This document shows positions 1 to 8,477 of a DNA stretch of 64,000 nucleotides, in pieces. Numbering within the stretch: position 1 is the first letter of the stretch; each line of letters starts with the position of its first letter. A program made the translations under genes and the position numbers. The DNA comes from Holophagales bacterium (GTDB taxonomy: Bacteria > Acidobacteriota > Thermoanaerobaculia > UBA5066): assembly GCA_016719485.1 (NCBI GenBank), contig JADJZB010000023.1, positions 248,001 to 312,000 of the forward strand, written 5' to 3'. The notes under the pieces were generated by a model. It was not told the origin of the DNA. It ran no database searches and worked only from the letters and a program-made list of their open reading frames with translations.

Positions 1-822
1 GAGCCCGCGGCGCAGGTCGGGCCCGAGGGCGACGCTGCCGACGTCCTTGATCGTCACCGGCGTCCCGCGCTCGTCGGTCTTCACGACGACCTTCTCGATG
101 TCGGCCGTCCCCTTGAGGTACCCGCGCCCCCGGACCATGTACTCGCGGCCGGAGATCTCGATGAGCCGCCCCCCGACCTCGTCGTTGCTCTTCCGGAGCG
201 CGTCCGAGACGGCCTCGAGGGAGATGCCGTACGCCGCGAGGCGGTTCGGGTCGACGGTGACCTGGTACTGCCGCGCCATCCCGCCGACGGTCGCGACCTC
301 CGCGACGCCCGGCACCGACTGGAGCTGGTAGCGGAGGAACCAGTCCTGGTAGGAGCGGAGCGCGTCGAGGGAGGTCTGCCCCGTCTCGTCGACGAGGGCG
401 TACTGGTAGACCCACCCGACGCCCGTCGCGTCGGGGCCGATCTCCGTCTTCACGCCCTGCGGCAGGCTCCCCTGGATCTTGGAGAGGTACTCGAGGACGC
501 GCGAGCGGGCCCAGTAGAGGTCGGTCCCGTCCTCGAAGATGACGTAGACGAACGAGTAGCCGAAGTCGGAGAAGCCCCGGATCGTCTTCACCTTCGGCGC
601 CCCGAGGAGGGCGCTGACGATCGGGTAGGTCACCTGGTCCTCGAGGATGTCGGGGCTCCGGTCCCACCTCGAGAGGACGATGACCTGGGTGTCGGAGAGG
701 TCGGGGATCGCGTCGAGCGGGACGTTCCGGAGCGCGCGGAACGCGAGGAGGACCGCGACCGCCCAGAGGGCGAGGACGAGGAACTTGTTCTCCGCCGAGA
801 AGCGGATGATCTTCTTGATCAC
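1..822 (-). CDS. cusA: CusA/CzcA-type heavy-metal RND efflux pump, N-terminal part (cut by window edge)
   Basis: This is the inner-membrane RND transporter of a three-part metal efflux pump, which drives Cu(I)/Ag(I)-type cations out of the cell with the proton gradient. The visible 274 codons start at GTG 822. They give the family's first transmembrane helix (residues about 10-28), the conserved VPLDAIPDLSDTQVIV segment, and the start of the porter domain with the typical PDILEDQVTYPIV and VASVGG-like motifs (here VATVGGMARQYQV). No stop is present, so the remaining roughly 750 residues lie beyond position 1. The gene begins 10 bases after the cusB stop. The HME-RND assignment is firm. The exact metal is inferred from the partner CusB with its metal-binding repeats. 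Confidence 0.93.
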   Translation of the reverse strand, partial: MIKKIIRFSAENKFLVLALWAVAVLLAFRALRNVPLDAIPDLSDTQVIVLSRWDRSPDILEDQVTYPIVSALLGAPKVKTIRGFSDFGYSFVYVIFEDGTDLYWARSRVLEYLSKIQGSLPQGVKTEIGPDATGVGWVYQYALVDETGQTSLDALRSYQDWFLRYQLQSVPGVAEVATVGGMARQYQVTVDPNRLAAYGISLEAVSDALRKSNDEVGGRLIEISGREYMVRGRGYLKGTADIEKVVVKTDERGTPVTIKDVGSVALGPDLRRGL

Positions 823-832
823 GGCCGCCCCC

Positions 833-2276
833 TCAGTGCTTGTGCCCGGTGTCCGGGACCGCGGGGGCGGGAGACGGCGCGGCGTGGCGCCGTCCCTCAT
901 CCCCGCGAGGGCCGAGGCGAGGCGCGACTCGGAGTCGACGAGGAAGCTCGCCCCGAGGGCGATCTCCTCCCCTTCCGCGAGGCCCGAGAGGATCTCCCAC
1001 GCCCCGCCCCCCTGCTCGCCGACCTTCACCTCCCGCGGCTCGAGGACCCCTTCCCCCTTCGCGACGAAGACGACCTTCCGCGTCCCGCTGTCGAGGACGG
1101 CGTCGTCCGGCACCTTCAGCGCCGTCCGCGGCGCGCTCTCGAGGACGACGTCCGCGAACATCTCGGGCTTGAGCTCCTCGCGGGGTTCGCGAACTCGAGG
1201 CGCACCTTCGCCGTCCGGGTCTTCTCGTCGAGCGACGGGTAGATGTAGGTGACCTTCCCCGTCCAGCTCTGCCCCGGGCGGTAGGCGAGCGTCATCCGTC
1301 CCGTCTGCCCCACCTTCACGCGCGGCAGCTCCGACTCGTAGACGTCGGCGAGGACCCAGACGGACGAGAGGTCGACGATGTCGAAGAGCGTGTCGGCCGG
1401 CATCACCTTCATTCCGTGAAACGCGGTCCGCGCCGTCACGTAGCCGGAGGTGGGCGCGTAGATCGGGAAGCTCCGGAGCGGCTCGCCGCGCGCCTCGAGG
1501 GCCGCGATGTCCTTCTGCGCCACGTCCCAGAGACGGAGGCGCTGGCGGGTCGCGTCGAGGAGGCGTTCGGCCCCCTCGCGCGCCGTGGCGTCGGCCGACG
1601 GCCCGAGGGCGCGGACGGCCCGGAGGGCGAGGAGGAGCTCCTGCTGGGTGGCGAAGAGCTCGGGGCTGTAGACGTGGGCGAGGACCTCGCCCTTCCGGAC
1701 GAACTTCCCCGTGAAGTCGGCGGTGACGTGCTCGACGTAGGCCTCGAACCGGGTGTGGACGTGGTGGACCCGCCGCTCGTCGTAGGCGACGCGGCCGACC
1801 GTCCGGATCCCGGTCCCGAAGGTCCCCCGCTCGACCTTCGCCGTCTTCAGCGAGAGGAGCTGGCGCTTGCGGGCGTCGATCGTCACGGTCGCGAAGCCGG
1901 GAACGCCCGCCTCGCCCGCGCCGCCCCCCGACGCCTCCTCCTCCTTCTTCACGAGGTCCATGCCGCAGATCGGGCAGCTCTCCTTGCGGTCCTTCACGAT
2001 CTCCGGGTGCATCGGGCAGATCCAGGTCTCGTGCGCGGCGGCCGGCGCGGCCGGGGCTTCCTCCTTCGGGACGAGGTCCATGCCGCAGATGGGGCAGCTC
2101 CCCTTCCCGTCCTTCACGACCTCCGGGTGCATCGGGCAGATGTAGGTCTTCGCCCCGGCCGAGGCCGGGGGCTTTCCGCCGCCGCAGCCGACGAGGAGGA
2201 CCGCCGGGACGGCGAGCGTGAGGAGCAGGACCGCGAGGAGCGCGGCGCGAGTCGGGGTCGTCTTCGTGCGGTTCAT
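833..2276 (-). CDS. cusB: CusB-type periplasmic adaptor (membrane fusion protein), interrupted by two apparent 1-base indels
   Basis: The adaptor links the RND pump to the outer-membrane channel. It starts at ATG 2276, 7 bases after an AGGAG. The protein has a lipoprotein-like signal (hydrophobic run ending VGCGGG), two copies of a CPMHPE...CPICGMDL heavy-metal-binding domain, then the barrel-sandwich and beta-barrel regions of a CusB protein. The frame is lost at about 1180, just after LEFANP: one extra base restores GEELKPEMF. It is lost again at about 886: one extra base restores a tail ending PDTGHKH and a TGA at 833-835. Repaired, the protein is about 481 residues, normal for CusB. Both breaks are at short homopolymers, so sequencing error is likelier than decay. 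Confidence 0.88.
1951..2150 (-). repeat. Tandem duplication of a metal-binding (HMBD) unit inside cusB
   Basis: Two copies of a roughly 75-base unit lie 120 bases apart (beginning at 1951 and 2071) and are nearly identical. Each encodes W/YICPMHPE-V/I-VKD, then a SCPICGMDLV segment. CPMHP and CPICGM are the Cys/Met/His signature of the heavy-metal-binding domain found in CusB-type adaptors and some P-type ATPases. One copy is usual; two indicate a local duplication. Confidence 0.85.
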
Positions 2277-2287
2277 GGGGTCTCTCC

Positions 2288-3634
2288 TCACATCCCGCCG
2301 CCGGCGCTCGTCGCGGCCGGGGCGGAGGGGGCGGCGAAAGGGGTCATGGCAGCGGGGCCCTCGAGGCTCAGGTCGAGGAGGTCGGCCTGCGTCGAGAGAA
2401 AGCCGGCGAGGCGAGCGAGGGCCGCACGGCGGTCGGAGAACTCGGTACCGATCGCCTCGAGAACGGTGACGAACGGGACGTTGCCCGTTCCGTAGCTCGC
2501 GAGGGCCGATTCGACCGCGAGCCGGTCCTGGACGAGGAGCGATTCCCTGTCGAGACGGGCTTCCTCGGCGAGCTGGTCGAGGAGGGCAAGCCGCTCCTCC
2601 GTCCTGCCGAGAAGGCGGGCCCTGAGGTCGCTTTCGGCCGCCTTCACGGAGGCGAGCCGCGCCTCGGCCTCGCGAACGCGCGGCTCCTGCTTTCGCGAGG
2701 AGAAGAGCGGAACGGAAACGCCGAGCCCCACGGCCCACATCAACGGAAGGGAACCGCGATTCATGTATCCGGCCGAGGCGACGAGGTCGGGAGAGCCGTC
2801 CCGCCTCGCGAGGTCGATCGCGAGCGTCTCGCGCGCCGCCGCCCTCCTCACGAGGGCGAGCTCCGGGCTCTCCTCCTCGGCTCGAACGCGTTCCGCGGCC
2901 GCCTCGGGCGCAACCGGTACGGTGTCCGCGAGGCGGCCCGACAGCGCGACGGGCTCGTCCGGTCCCCGCAGGAGAAGACGCCGGAGCTCGGCAAGGGCGA
3001 TCCTCTCGGCCGTTTCGTCGCGTCGCGCCTGCTGGAGCAGTCGCGTCCGCTCGGCCTGGGCGCGCAATACGTCCTGCTGCGTCCCCATTCCGGCGGCGTA
3101 TCGGTTCCGCGCGACGGCTTCTATGCGCTCCCAGGTCTCCCCCTGCGCGCGCGTCACGTCCCGCAGCGCGCGTGCTTCGAGGAGACGTGCCGCGGCCCTG
3201 CGCACGGCCGCCTCGACCGAGAGGCGGATACGGGCGAGGCGTGCCTCGACGACGTCCGCGTCCGCCCCGGCCAGCTTCGCCGCGGCGCGCAGCTTTCCCG
3301 GCCACGGAATCGGCTGCTCGGCCATCAGCGAGAGACGGGTCATCGGCTCCTGGCCGAGGGAGAAGGAGGCGCCGTCGTTCTCGTACCCGAGCGAGAGCAT
3401 CGGGTCAGGCAGCGTGCCGGCGGGAGCGACCCGCTCGCGCGCGGCGGCAACCTCGGCCCGTGCTGCGGCGAGGGCGGGGCTCTTCTCGAGCGCCTCGGCG
3501 ACGAGGGCTTCGACGCTCCCTGGAGCGCCAGGGGTGACGGTCGACGGAAGGACTGCTACGGCTGGTAGAGCCGCGAGGCCCGCGGCGAGGACCCCGGGAA
3601 GCGTCCGGAGAAGGGACGGTCGGAACAGCGACAT
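2288..3634 (-). CDS. cusC: TolC/CusC-family outer-membrane efflux channel
   Basis: This 448-residue protein has an N-terminal signal segment (residues about 8-30) followed by two long heptad-rich halves, the layout of an outer membrane efflux protein trimer that forms the exit duct of the Cus pump. Motifs include LPDPMLSLGYEN and a second half with SVPLFSSRKQ. I chose ATG 3634 because GAGG lies 5 bases upstream; a GTG two codons earlier (3640) is possible. The gene ends 11 bases before cusB, so cusC-cusB-cusA form one transcription unit. A close homologue in a non-metal export system cannot be excluded from this gene alone, but the neighbours fix the role. Confidence 0.9.
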   Translation of the reverse strand: MSLFRPSLLRTLPGVLAAGLAALPAVAVLPSTVTPGAPGSVEALVAEALEKSPALAAARAEVAAARERVAPAGTLPDPMLSLGYENDGASFSLGQEPMTRLSLMAEQPIPWPGKLRAAAKLAGADADVVEARLARIRLSVEAAVRRAAARLLEARALRDVTRAQGETWERIEAVARNRYAAGMGTQQDVLRAQAERTRLLQQARRDETAERIALAELRRLLLRGPDEPVALSGRLADTVPVAPEAAAERVRAEEESPELALVRRAAARETLAIDLARRDGSPDLVASAGYMNRGSLPLMWAVGLGVSVPLFSSRKQEPRVREAEARLASVKAAESDLRARLLGRTEERLALLDQLAEEARLDRESLLVQDRLAVESALASYGTGNVPFVTVLEAIGTEFSDRRAALARLAGFLSTQADLLDLSLEGPAAMTPFAAPSAPAATSAGGGM

Positions 3635-3703
3635 GGCCACCTCGGGAAAACGGTCATCAGGCCGCCCCGATCGGGGCGGACGAGAGCACGGTCTTCCGAG
3701 GTC

Positions 3704-4075
3704 TCAGTTCCGGAACGTTTCGAGGAGCGCCTGCGTCGGTGCAGAACGGGCCCTCTGCGCCGGCCGCGCGACGGCCGGGAGCGTTCCCCGGCCGTCAACC
3801 GCCCGGGAAACAGCCGCTTCGGCGAGGAGCGCCGGGGGGGCGACGCCGTCGACCGAGGCAAGGGCAGCGACCGGGACGGGGGCGGCCGGGGAGACGGAGC
3901 AACCGCAGCCGCCCTCCTCCTCGCTTACGGCAGAACCGGCGCAGCAACAGCCGGCCTCGGAATCCGCGCACGCAACCGGCGAGCCCGCGAGGAAGGGCCG
4001 GACGCCCAGCAGCGACACGGCCACCGTCAGGACGATAGCGGCGAAGGTCGAGGCCGGAACGCGACGAGAGCTCAA
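3704..4075 (-). CDS. Small exported cysteine-rich protein preceding cusCBA (function unknown)
   Basis: I do not recognise a family. From TTG 4075 the 123-residue product has a good Sec signal (SSRR then a hydrophobic run, possible cleavage near VACA). A cysteine cluster follows (ACADSEAGCCCAG, then GGCGCS), and then an Ala/Pro-rich tail. The cluster sits where the mature N-terminus would begin and looks suited to binding a soft metal. The gene ends about 70 bases before cusC, so it probably shares the operon. The start is uncertain: the predicted promoter -10 lies only 7 bases upstream, and no Shine-Dalgarno sequence is visible. A later GTG would shorten the signal peptide. Confidence 0.5.
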   Translation of the reverse strand: MSSRRVPASTFAAIVLTVAVSLLGVRPFLAGSPVACADSEAGCCCAGSAVSEEEGGCGCSVSPAAPVPVAALASVDGVAPPALLAEAAVSRAVDGRGTLPAVARPAQRARSAPTQALLETFRN

Positions 4076-4082
4076 CGCGCCC

Positions 4083-4110
4083 AAGGTAAGCCGAAATCCG
4101 TACCTGTCAA
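4083..4110 (-). promoter_or_regulatory. Predicted sigma-70 promoter of the metal-efflux operon
   Basis: Reading the minus strand, TTGACA (4105-4110, perfect -35) is followed after 16 bases by TACCTT (4083-4088, weak -10). The spacer contains GGTA-N12-TACC, an imperfect inverted repeat that could be an operator for a metal regulator. It is the only TTGACA positioned ahead of the cus genes. No regulator gene is adjacent. Confidence 0.5.
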
Positions 4111-4201
4111 GGCCCGATTGGCGGCCTGTGCGCCGGGCTCCGAAGAATCCGGGGGCGTCAGTCGCTCGTCCAGTTCTCTCCCTGTCTCGATACAAGTCGT
4201 T

Positions 4202-4726
4202 TCAGAAGTGATACTTGACCCCGAACATCACGCTCGCGTAACTGGAGGTTCGTCCGCCGGCACTGCCGACGAACCGCCCGGTAAGCTGTCCCGTGAGAGC
4301 CGTGCGGCGGTCGAGGAAATACTCCGTTCCCGCGCCGAAGTGGGCTCCGAGCTTCTGGGAAGGTCCGTCGCCCGGAGGATCGACCGTGTGGATTCCGAAC
4401 CCGCCGAGGACGAAAGGAGCCCAGTCTCCGCGGCGCGAGGTGTAGACGGCCGATGCCTCGAGTCCGCCGATCGTCGCGTCCGACCCGCCGTCGGCCCCTG
4501 AACGGGCGTAGGCGAACGTCGCCCGGACACCGAAGACCTTCGAAAAGTAGTATTCGCCTCCCGCCTCGAGCTGAAACCCGATGTCGTAGTCCCCTTCGAA
4601 CGGAAGGACCGGCCCCACTCCCGCGAAAACCGCGATGGAGCCCTTCTCGGGGATGACGGCGTTCGCGCCGGGAGCGGCGAGGAGAGCGGCCGCGACGAGG
4701 AGCGCCGCGGGAATCGATCGCTTCAT
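4202..4726 (-). CDS. Outer-membrane beta-barrel protein (OmpA/OprF-like porin fold, short)
   Basis: A 174-residue protein starting at ATG 4726, preceded by a strong GGAGG five bases upstream. A classic signal peptide (MKRSIPAALL..., cleavage near GANA) precedes alternating hydrophobic/aromatic strands, and it ends in ...VKYHF, the C-terminal aromatic signal of outer-membrane barrels. It resembles the eight-stranded barrel family often annotated as 'outer membrane protein beta-barrel domain'. It lies about 90 bases upstream of the cus promoter on the same strand but seems to be its own unit. The function is unknown; no enzyme or transport residues can be identified. Confidence 0.75.
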   Translation of the reverse strand: MKRSIPAALLVAAALLAAPGANAVIPEKGSIAVFAGVGPVLPFEGDYDIGFQLEAGGEYYFSKVFGVRATFAYARSGADGGSDATIGGLEASAVYTSRRGDWAPFVLGGFGIHTVDPPGDGPSQKLGAHFGAGTEYFLDRRTALTGQLTGRFVGSAGGRTSSYASVMFGVKYHF

Positions 4727-4814
4727 GCAGACCTCCGATCGGGAATCGCGGAGCAGGACCCCGCGCCCGGGCCCAGCGCCTGGCGCGGGCGTCCGGCAGA
4801 GGGTAGCAAACGGC

Positions 4815-4840
4815 GCGGCCCCCGCAGGAGCGGGGGCCGC
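4815..4840 (-). terminator. Strong GC hairpin downstream of the DUF4097 gene
   Basis: GCGGCCCCCGC, a four-base loop, then GCGGGGGCCGC form a perfect 11-bp stem 50 bases after the DUF4097 stop. There is no long T tract, so this is a terminator-like structure rather than a textbook one. A second weaker hairpin (8-bp stem, 4760-4767 with 4782-4789) follows before the next gene. Confidence 0.5.
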
Positions 4841-4889
4841 GGGTTTCCGGGAGCGTCCGGAATCACGACCGCACGGTCGAGGAAAGTCG

Positions 4890-6857
4890 TCAGGCCGGAG
4901 GCCCTTTCCGAAGGTGAATCGTTCCGGACGAGGCGCTGATCGAGACCTTCGGACCACCGCCGTTCAGCTTCCCCTCGGCCCTCACGACGCCGACCCCGGG
5001 ACTCCGATGGGTCAGGACCGAGATCTCCGGGAACTCCGAGACGACGTAGTCGCCGTCGGCGTCGACGCCGCGGACGATCACCTCGACGTCACCCTTGAAG
5101 TTGGCGGGCAGCACGAGCGTCACGTCGCCGCCTCCCGTCGAGAGCTCCACCGCCCAGCCGTCCTTCGACACGACCTCGCAGTAGACCTCTCCCCCAGCCG
5201 TCTCCGCCCGGACGGAACCGGCGACCCGGAGAAGCCGGACGTCGCCACCGGCGGTCTTCACCGAAACGGGCCCCTTGGCAGAGCGGAGCTTCACGTCGCC
5301 GCCCATCGTCCGGAGCTTCGTCTCTCCCGAGACGTCGCCCACGATGATGTCGCCCCCGAGGGTCGATATGGTGAGCCCTCCCTCGACGCGGTCGATCCTC
5401 ACGTCCCCGCCCGAGCTGGAGAGGTCGGCCCCCTTGCCGGCCGACACGACCCTCACATCGCCGGAGCTCGTCCGCACCGTGACGCGCCCCGAGACGTTCC
5501 CGAGCCTCACGTCGCCGGTCGGGAGCGTGGCGCTGAAATCGCCTGCCACGTCTCCCTTGACGATCGATCCCTCGTCGTGGCCCCGGCCGCGACCGGCATG
5601 AGCGGGCGGGACCGGCGGAACGGGCGGCACCGGAGGAACCGGTGCAACGGGCGCCACCGCCCAGGTCGCCGGCCGCTTCGGGACGAGCGAGGTGGCAGCG
5701 GACTCCGTCGTACCGGCGGCGAGGACCACCACCCCTCCGTTCACCGTCGAGCACCTCACCGAGGCCCCGCCCCCCTTCACCGCCCCCTCGTAGGAGCGAT
5801 TCAGGCTTCCGTTGACCGAGCGCGAGATCTCGCGGCCGAACCGCGCCATCTCCCGGCTGAAGCTCGCCATCTCCCGGCCGAACTCCTCCCACTCCCGGTC
5901 CCACTCGTCGTCCTCCCCCTTCGTCCCCCCTCGATTGCGCTCGGCCTTCGCGCGCGCCCTGTCGGCCGCGGCCCGCGCGTGCTCCGCCTCGACGCGGGCG
6001 ACGTCCTCGGCCACCCGGGCGATGTCCTCGTCCCCCGAGGCCGCGCCGCTCACCGGCAGCGGGAAGGTAGACCGGATCCCCCCGTTGATCGAGGACGCTC
6101 GGAGCCCGAAGGCCGCGTCGGCGGGCAGCGTCAGCGTCACGCTCCCGTTCACGGTCTCCGCGACGATCTTCGCGTCCCGCGGCAGGGCGGCGAGCGCCCC
6201 TTCGACGGAGCCGTTCACCGACTTCAGCGTCACGTCCCGCCTCACCCCGGACGCCAGGACGCGCCCGTTCACCGTCGTGAGCTCCTGGACGCCGTCCAGC
6301 CCGGAGGTCTTGACCCCTCCGTTGACGAGCGAGACGTCGAGGTGCGTGCCGGCGGGGAGCGTCACGCGGTAGCGCGCCTCCACCCGCCAGCGCCGTCCGC
6401 CGTCGCCCGTCATGTGCAGCCGCGTCCGGCGGCCGTCGCGGGAGAGCGTGGCCCCCGGCTCGAGCGTCGCGAGCGAGAGCTCGCCGGAACGGTTCTCGAA
6501 GGAGATCTTCGTCTGGCCGAGGATCTCCTTCGCCCGCGCCTCGCCGTCCGCCTTGACGGTCACGTCGACGGTCGCCGAGAACGAGGGTCCGGCCGTCACC
6601 TCGACGTCGCCGCTGACACCATCGATCGACAGCGACTTCACCCCGGCGGGGACGCCGAACGTGTCGGTCCGGCTGGCGGTCGCCGAGAGCCGGTCTGCGC
6701 GGGCCGGCCAGGCGAGGGAGACGAGGAGGAAGGTCCCGATCAGGAGGATCCAGAGGACGGTCCAGCCGCGGGACACGGGTCGGGGGGTTGCGGGGGTCAT
6801 CGTCGTCTCCGTGTTCATGCCGGTCTGACGGGCGATCGCCGGAAAGGTATCGCTCAC
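4890..6857 (-). CDS. DUF4097-type beta-repeat envelope protein with coiled-coil insert
   Basis: The 655-residue product starts at GTG 6857, overlapping the previous gene's TGA (GTGA), so translation is probably coupled. A membrane or signal segment (residues about 31-53) leads into a DUF4097 'putative adhesin' region built from short strands. A charged helical insert rich in Glu/Arg/Ala (about residues 265-350) and a Pro-rich linker (VPPVPPVPP, about 410) follow, and then a second long run of SGGDV/TxGGDV repeats typical of the same fold. DUF4097 proteins often sit beside ECF sigma/anti-sigma pairs, as here, suggesting envelope-stress output or sensing. The biochemical role is unknown. An alternative start is ATG 6818. 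Confidence 0.8.
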   Translation of the reverse strand: MSDTFPAIARQTGMNTETTMTPATPRPVSRGWTVLWILLIGTFLLVSLAWPARADRLSATASRTDTFGVPAGVKSLSIDGVSGDVEVTAGPSFSATVDVTVKADGEARAKEILGQTKISFENRSGELSLATLEPGATLSRDGRRTRLHMTGDGGRRWRVEARYRVTLPAGTHLDVSLVNGGVKTSGLDGVQELTTVNGRVLASGVRRDVTLKSVNGSVEGALAALPRDAKIVAETVNGSVTLTLPADAAFGLRASSINGGIRSTFPLPVSGAASGDEDIARVAEDVARVEAEHARAAADRARAKAERNRGGTKGEDDEWDREWEEFGREMASFSREMARFGREISRSVNGSLNRSYEGAVKGGGASVRCSTVNGGVVVLAAGTTESAATSLVPKRPATWAVAPVAPVPPVPPVPPVPPAHAGRGRGHDEGSIVKGDVAGDFSATLPTGDVRLGNVSGRVTVRTSSGDVRVVSAGKGADLSSSGGDVRIDRVEGGLTISTLGGDIIVGDVSGETKLRTMGGDVKLRSAKGPVSVKTAGGDVRLLRVAGSVRAETAGGEVYCEVVSKDGWAVELSTGGGDVTLVLPANFKGDVEVIVRGVDADGDYVVSEFPEISVLTHRSPGVGVVRAEGKLNGGGPKVSISASSGTIHLRKGPPA

Positions 6858-7825
6858 AGCGGGATCTCACGAAGCGCCGAGGCGGCCTTCACGCGGACGA
6901 ACCCCGGTTCCGTCTGGTCCGCCGCCTTGAGCCGGAGCGTCTCGATGCTCAGCGGATCGCCCAGCGTCGTTGCGGCCCGCGCGAGCCCGTCGACCGCGAT
7001 CATCCTCACGGCGGGGTTCGCGTCGGACTTCAGGGCGAACGCGAGGGCGTCCCGGATCTCGGGCGACGGCGGCATCTGGACGAGCGCTTCGGCGGCCTTC
7101 TTCCTCACGCCCGGATTGCGGTCCTCCCTCAGGGTCTTCACGAGGACGTCGACGATCTCGGGAGAGGCGGCCGCCTTCTCGCCCAGCTCGCTCGAAACGA
7201 GGTCGATGGCCCGGCCCCGCGCCCCCTCGGTCGCCGACTGCGCGTTCACGACGTAGGCGAGCAGAGATGCGACCGCGCGGTCCTCGGGCCGTCCCGTCAC
7301 GTTGTAGCGGGTCGTCACGTCGAAGGAGATCGCCAGCCGGCCGTCCGCCTCGGTGGGGCGGAAGGAGACGTTTCTGAGACGCGGGTTTCCCGAGAGGTCG
7401 AGACCGACGCGGGAAACGTCGACTTGCCGCTCCGGGACGACGGCGAAAGCGGGGGTGACGGCCTCGGGGCCGCCGAAGGGCACCGCCGCCGGCGCGCTCG
7501 CCCGCGCGAGCAGGAAGCCTCCGGCCCCGGCGACGACCAGGGCCGCCGCCTGCAGCGCGGGTCTCCACCAGGTCCTCGACCGGAATGGGACGACGTTGCG
7601 GTGGGCCAGCGCCTCCTCCATGCGGCCGATGGTCCGTTCCCGGAAGACGGGCGGGACCTCCGGGTCGGGGAGCGCGGCCCGCTCCCACGCCTCGTCGAGG
7701 GCCGCCGCGTCCCTGCGGCAGCTCTCGCACCCCTCGATGTGCGCAACGGCCTCGGCATCCCGGGCGCCGGCAGGCTCGCCGGCCGTCCGGGCCACGGAGA
7801 TCTCTAGGGCCTCGCGGCAGTCCAT
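6854..7825 (-). CDS. Membrane anti-sigma factor: zinc-finger ZAS domain plus periplasmic HEAT-like repeats
   Basis: A 323-residue protein from ATG 7825, overlapping the sigma factor's end by 22 bases. The N-terminus carries the zf-HC2 zinc-binding motif HIEGCESC (H-x3-C-x2-C, residues about 30-37), which marks anti-sigma factors that hold ECF sigmas at the membrane. One transmembrane helix (about residues 91-108) follows. The outside part ends in HEAT-like helical repeats with phrases such as NPGVRKKAAEALVQM and NPAVRMIAVDGLARA. HEAT repeats usually bind proteins, so the external part may sense a partner. That is inference. The DUF4097 gene follows directly. Confidence 0.82.
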   Translation of the reverse strand: MDCREALEISVARTAGEPAGARDAEAVAHIEGCESCRRDAAALDEAWERAALPDPEVPPVFRERTIGRMEEALAHRNVVPFRSRTWWRPALQAAALVVAGAGGFLLARASAPAAVPFGGPEAVTPAFAVVPERQVDVSRVGLDLSGNPRLRNVSFRPTEADGRLAISFDVTTRYNVTGRPEDRAVASLLAYVVNAQSATEGARGRAIDLVSSELGEKAAASPEIVDVLVKTLREDRNPGVRKKAAEALVQMPPSPEIRDALAFALKSDANPAVRMIAVDGLARAATTLGDPLSIETLRLKAADQTEPGFVRVKAASALREIPL

Positions 7826-8397
7826 CTCGAAACTCCTTCCTCGGCGAAGAGGGCGCGCAGCGTCTCCACGGCGCGGAAGACGCGCGTCTTGACGGCCCCC
7901 TCGCTGATGCCGAGCGTCCGGGCGACGTCGGCGTAGGGCATTCCCCGGTAGCGGGCCAGCAGAAGCGCCTCGCGCTGCTCCCGCGTCAGGCGGTCCAGGG
8001 CCGTCCGGACGGCCCTGCGTTTCTCCCTTTCGAGGAGCCCCCCCTCGATGGACCCCTCGCCCTTCGGCTCCGGCACCGCTTCGAGCGGGACCGAGGTCGT
8101 CCGCCAGGCGCTCCGGAGCCGGTCGCGGCAGGCGTTGGCGGCGATGGCGAAGAGCCACGTCGAGACCGACGCCCGCCCGTCGTACTGCTCGCAGCGGGAG
8201 ATCATCTTCAGGAAGACGTCCTGCGTGACCTCCTCGGCCTCGGCCCGGTTCCCGAGCATCCGCTCGGTGAAACCGAGCATCGGACCGGCGTATCGCGTGA
8301 AAAGAGCCTCGGCCCCGGCGGGGTCTCCCGCCTTGACCCGGCCCATCAGGCCGGCGTCGTCGTCCGGAACGATGGCCACTGCCCGCAAGGGTCTCAC
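7804..8397 (-). CDS. ECF-type RNA polymerase sigma factor (RpoE-like)
   Basis: The 197-residue protein has region 2 (EAEEVTQDVFLKMI, about residues 53-66, and a WLFAIAANACRDRLR segment) and region 4 with the helix-turn-helix YADVARTLGISEGAVKTRVFRA (about 155-176), split by a charged linker. This is the two-domain ECF layout. It overlaps the anti-sigma gene, the usual arrangement for a sigma/anti-sigma pair, and very likely controls its own operon. The start is GTG 8397 or GTG 8379; neither has a clear Shine-Dalgarno sequence. The signal it answers is unknown. Confidence 0.92.
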   Translation of the reverse strand: MRPLRAVAIVPDDDAGLMGRVKAGDPAGAEALFTRYAGPMLGFTERMLGNRAEAEEVTQDVFLKMISRCEQYDGRASVSTWLFAIAANACRDRLRSAWRTTSVPLEAVPEPKGEGSIEGGLLEREKRRAVRTALDRLTREQREALLLARYRGMPYADVARTLGISEGAVKTRVFRAVETLRALFAEEGVSRWTAARP

Positions 8398-8477
8398 GTC
8401 GGGTGAGACGAACGGAACGGCCGGAGGTTTCGCGACCTGGCCCGGCTTCCTGGACTGTCAGCTCCCCGGCCCGTCGT

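Noticed and set aside
2763..4211. 482-codon plus-strand open frame across the cusC region
   Set aside because: Antisense to cusC and the Cys-rich gene, Ser/Arg/Ala low-complexity, no motif.
4635..7256. Long plus-strand open frame opposite the DUF4097 and anti-sigma genes
   Set aside because: It runs antisense to genes with clear family motifs. Its translation is Arg/Asp/His-rich without domains, the expected shadow of GC-rich coding DNA.
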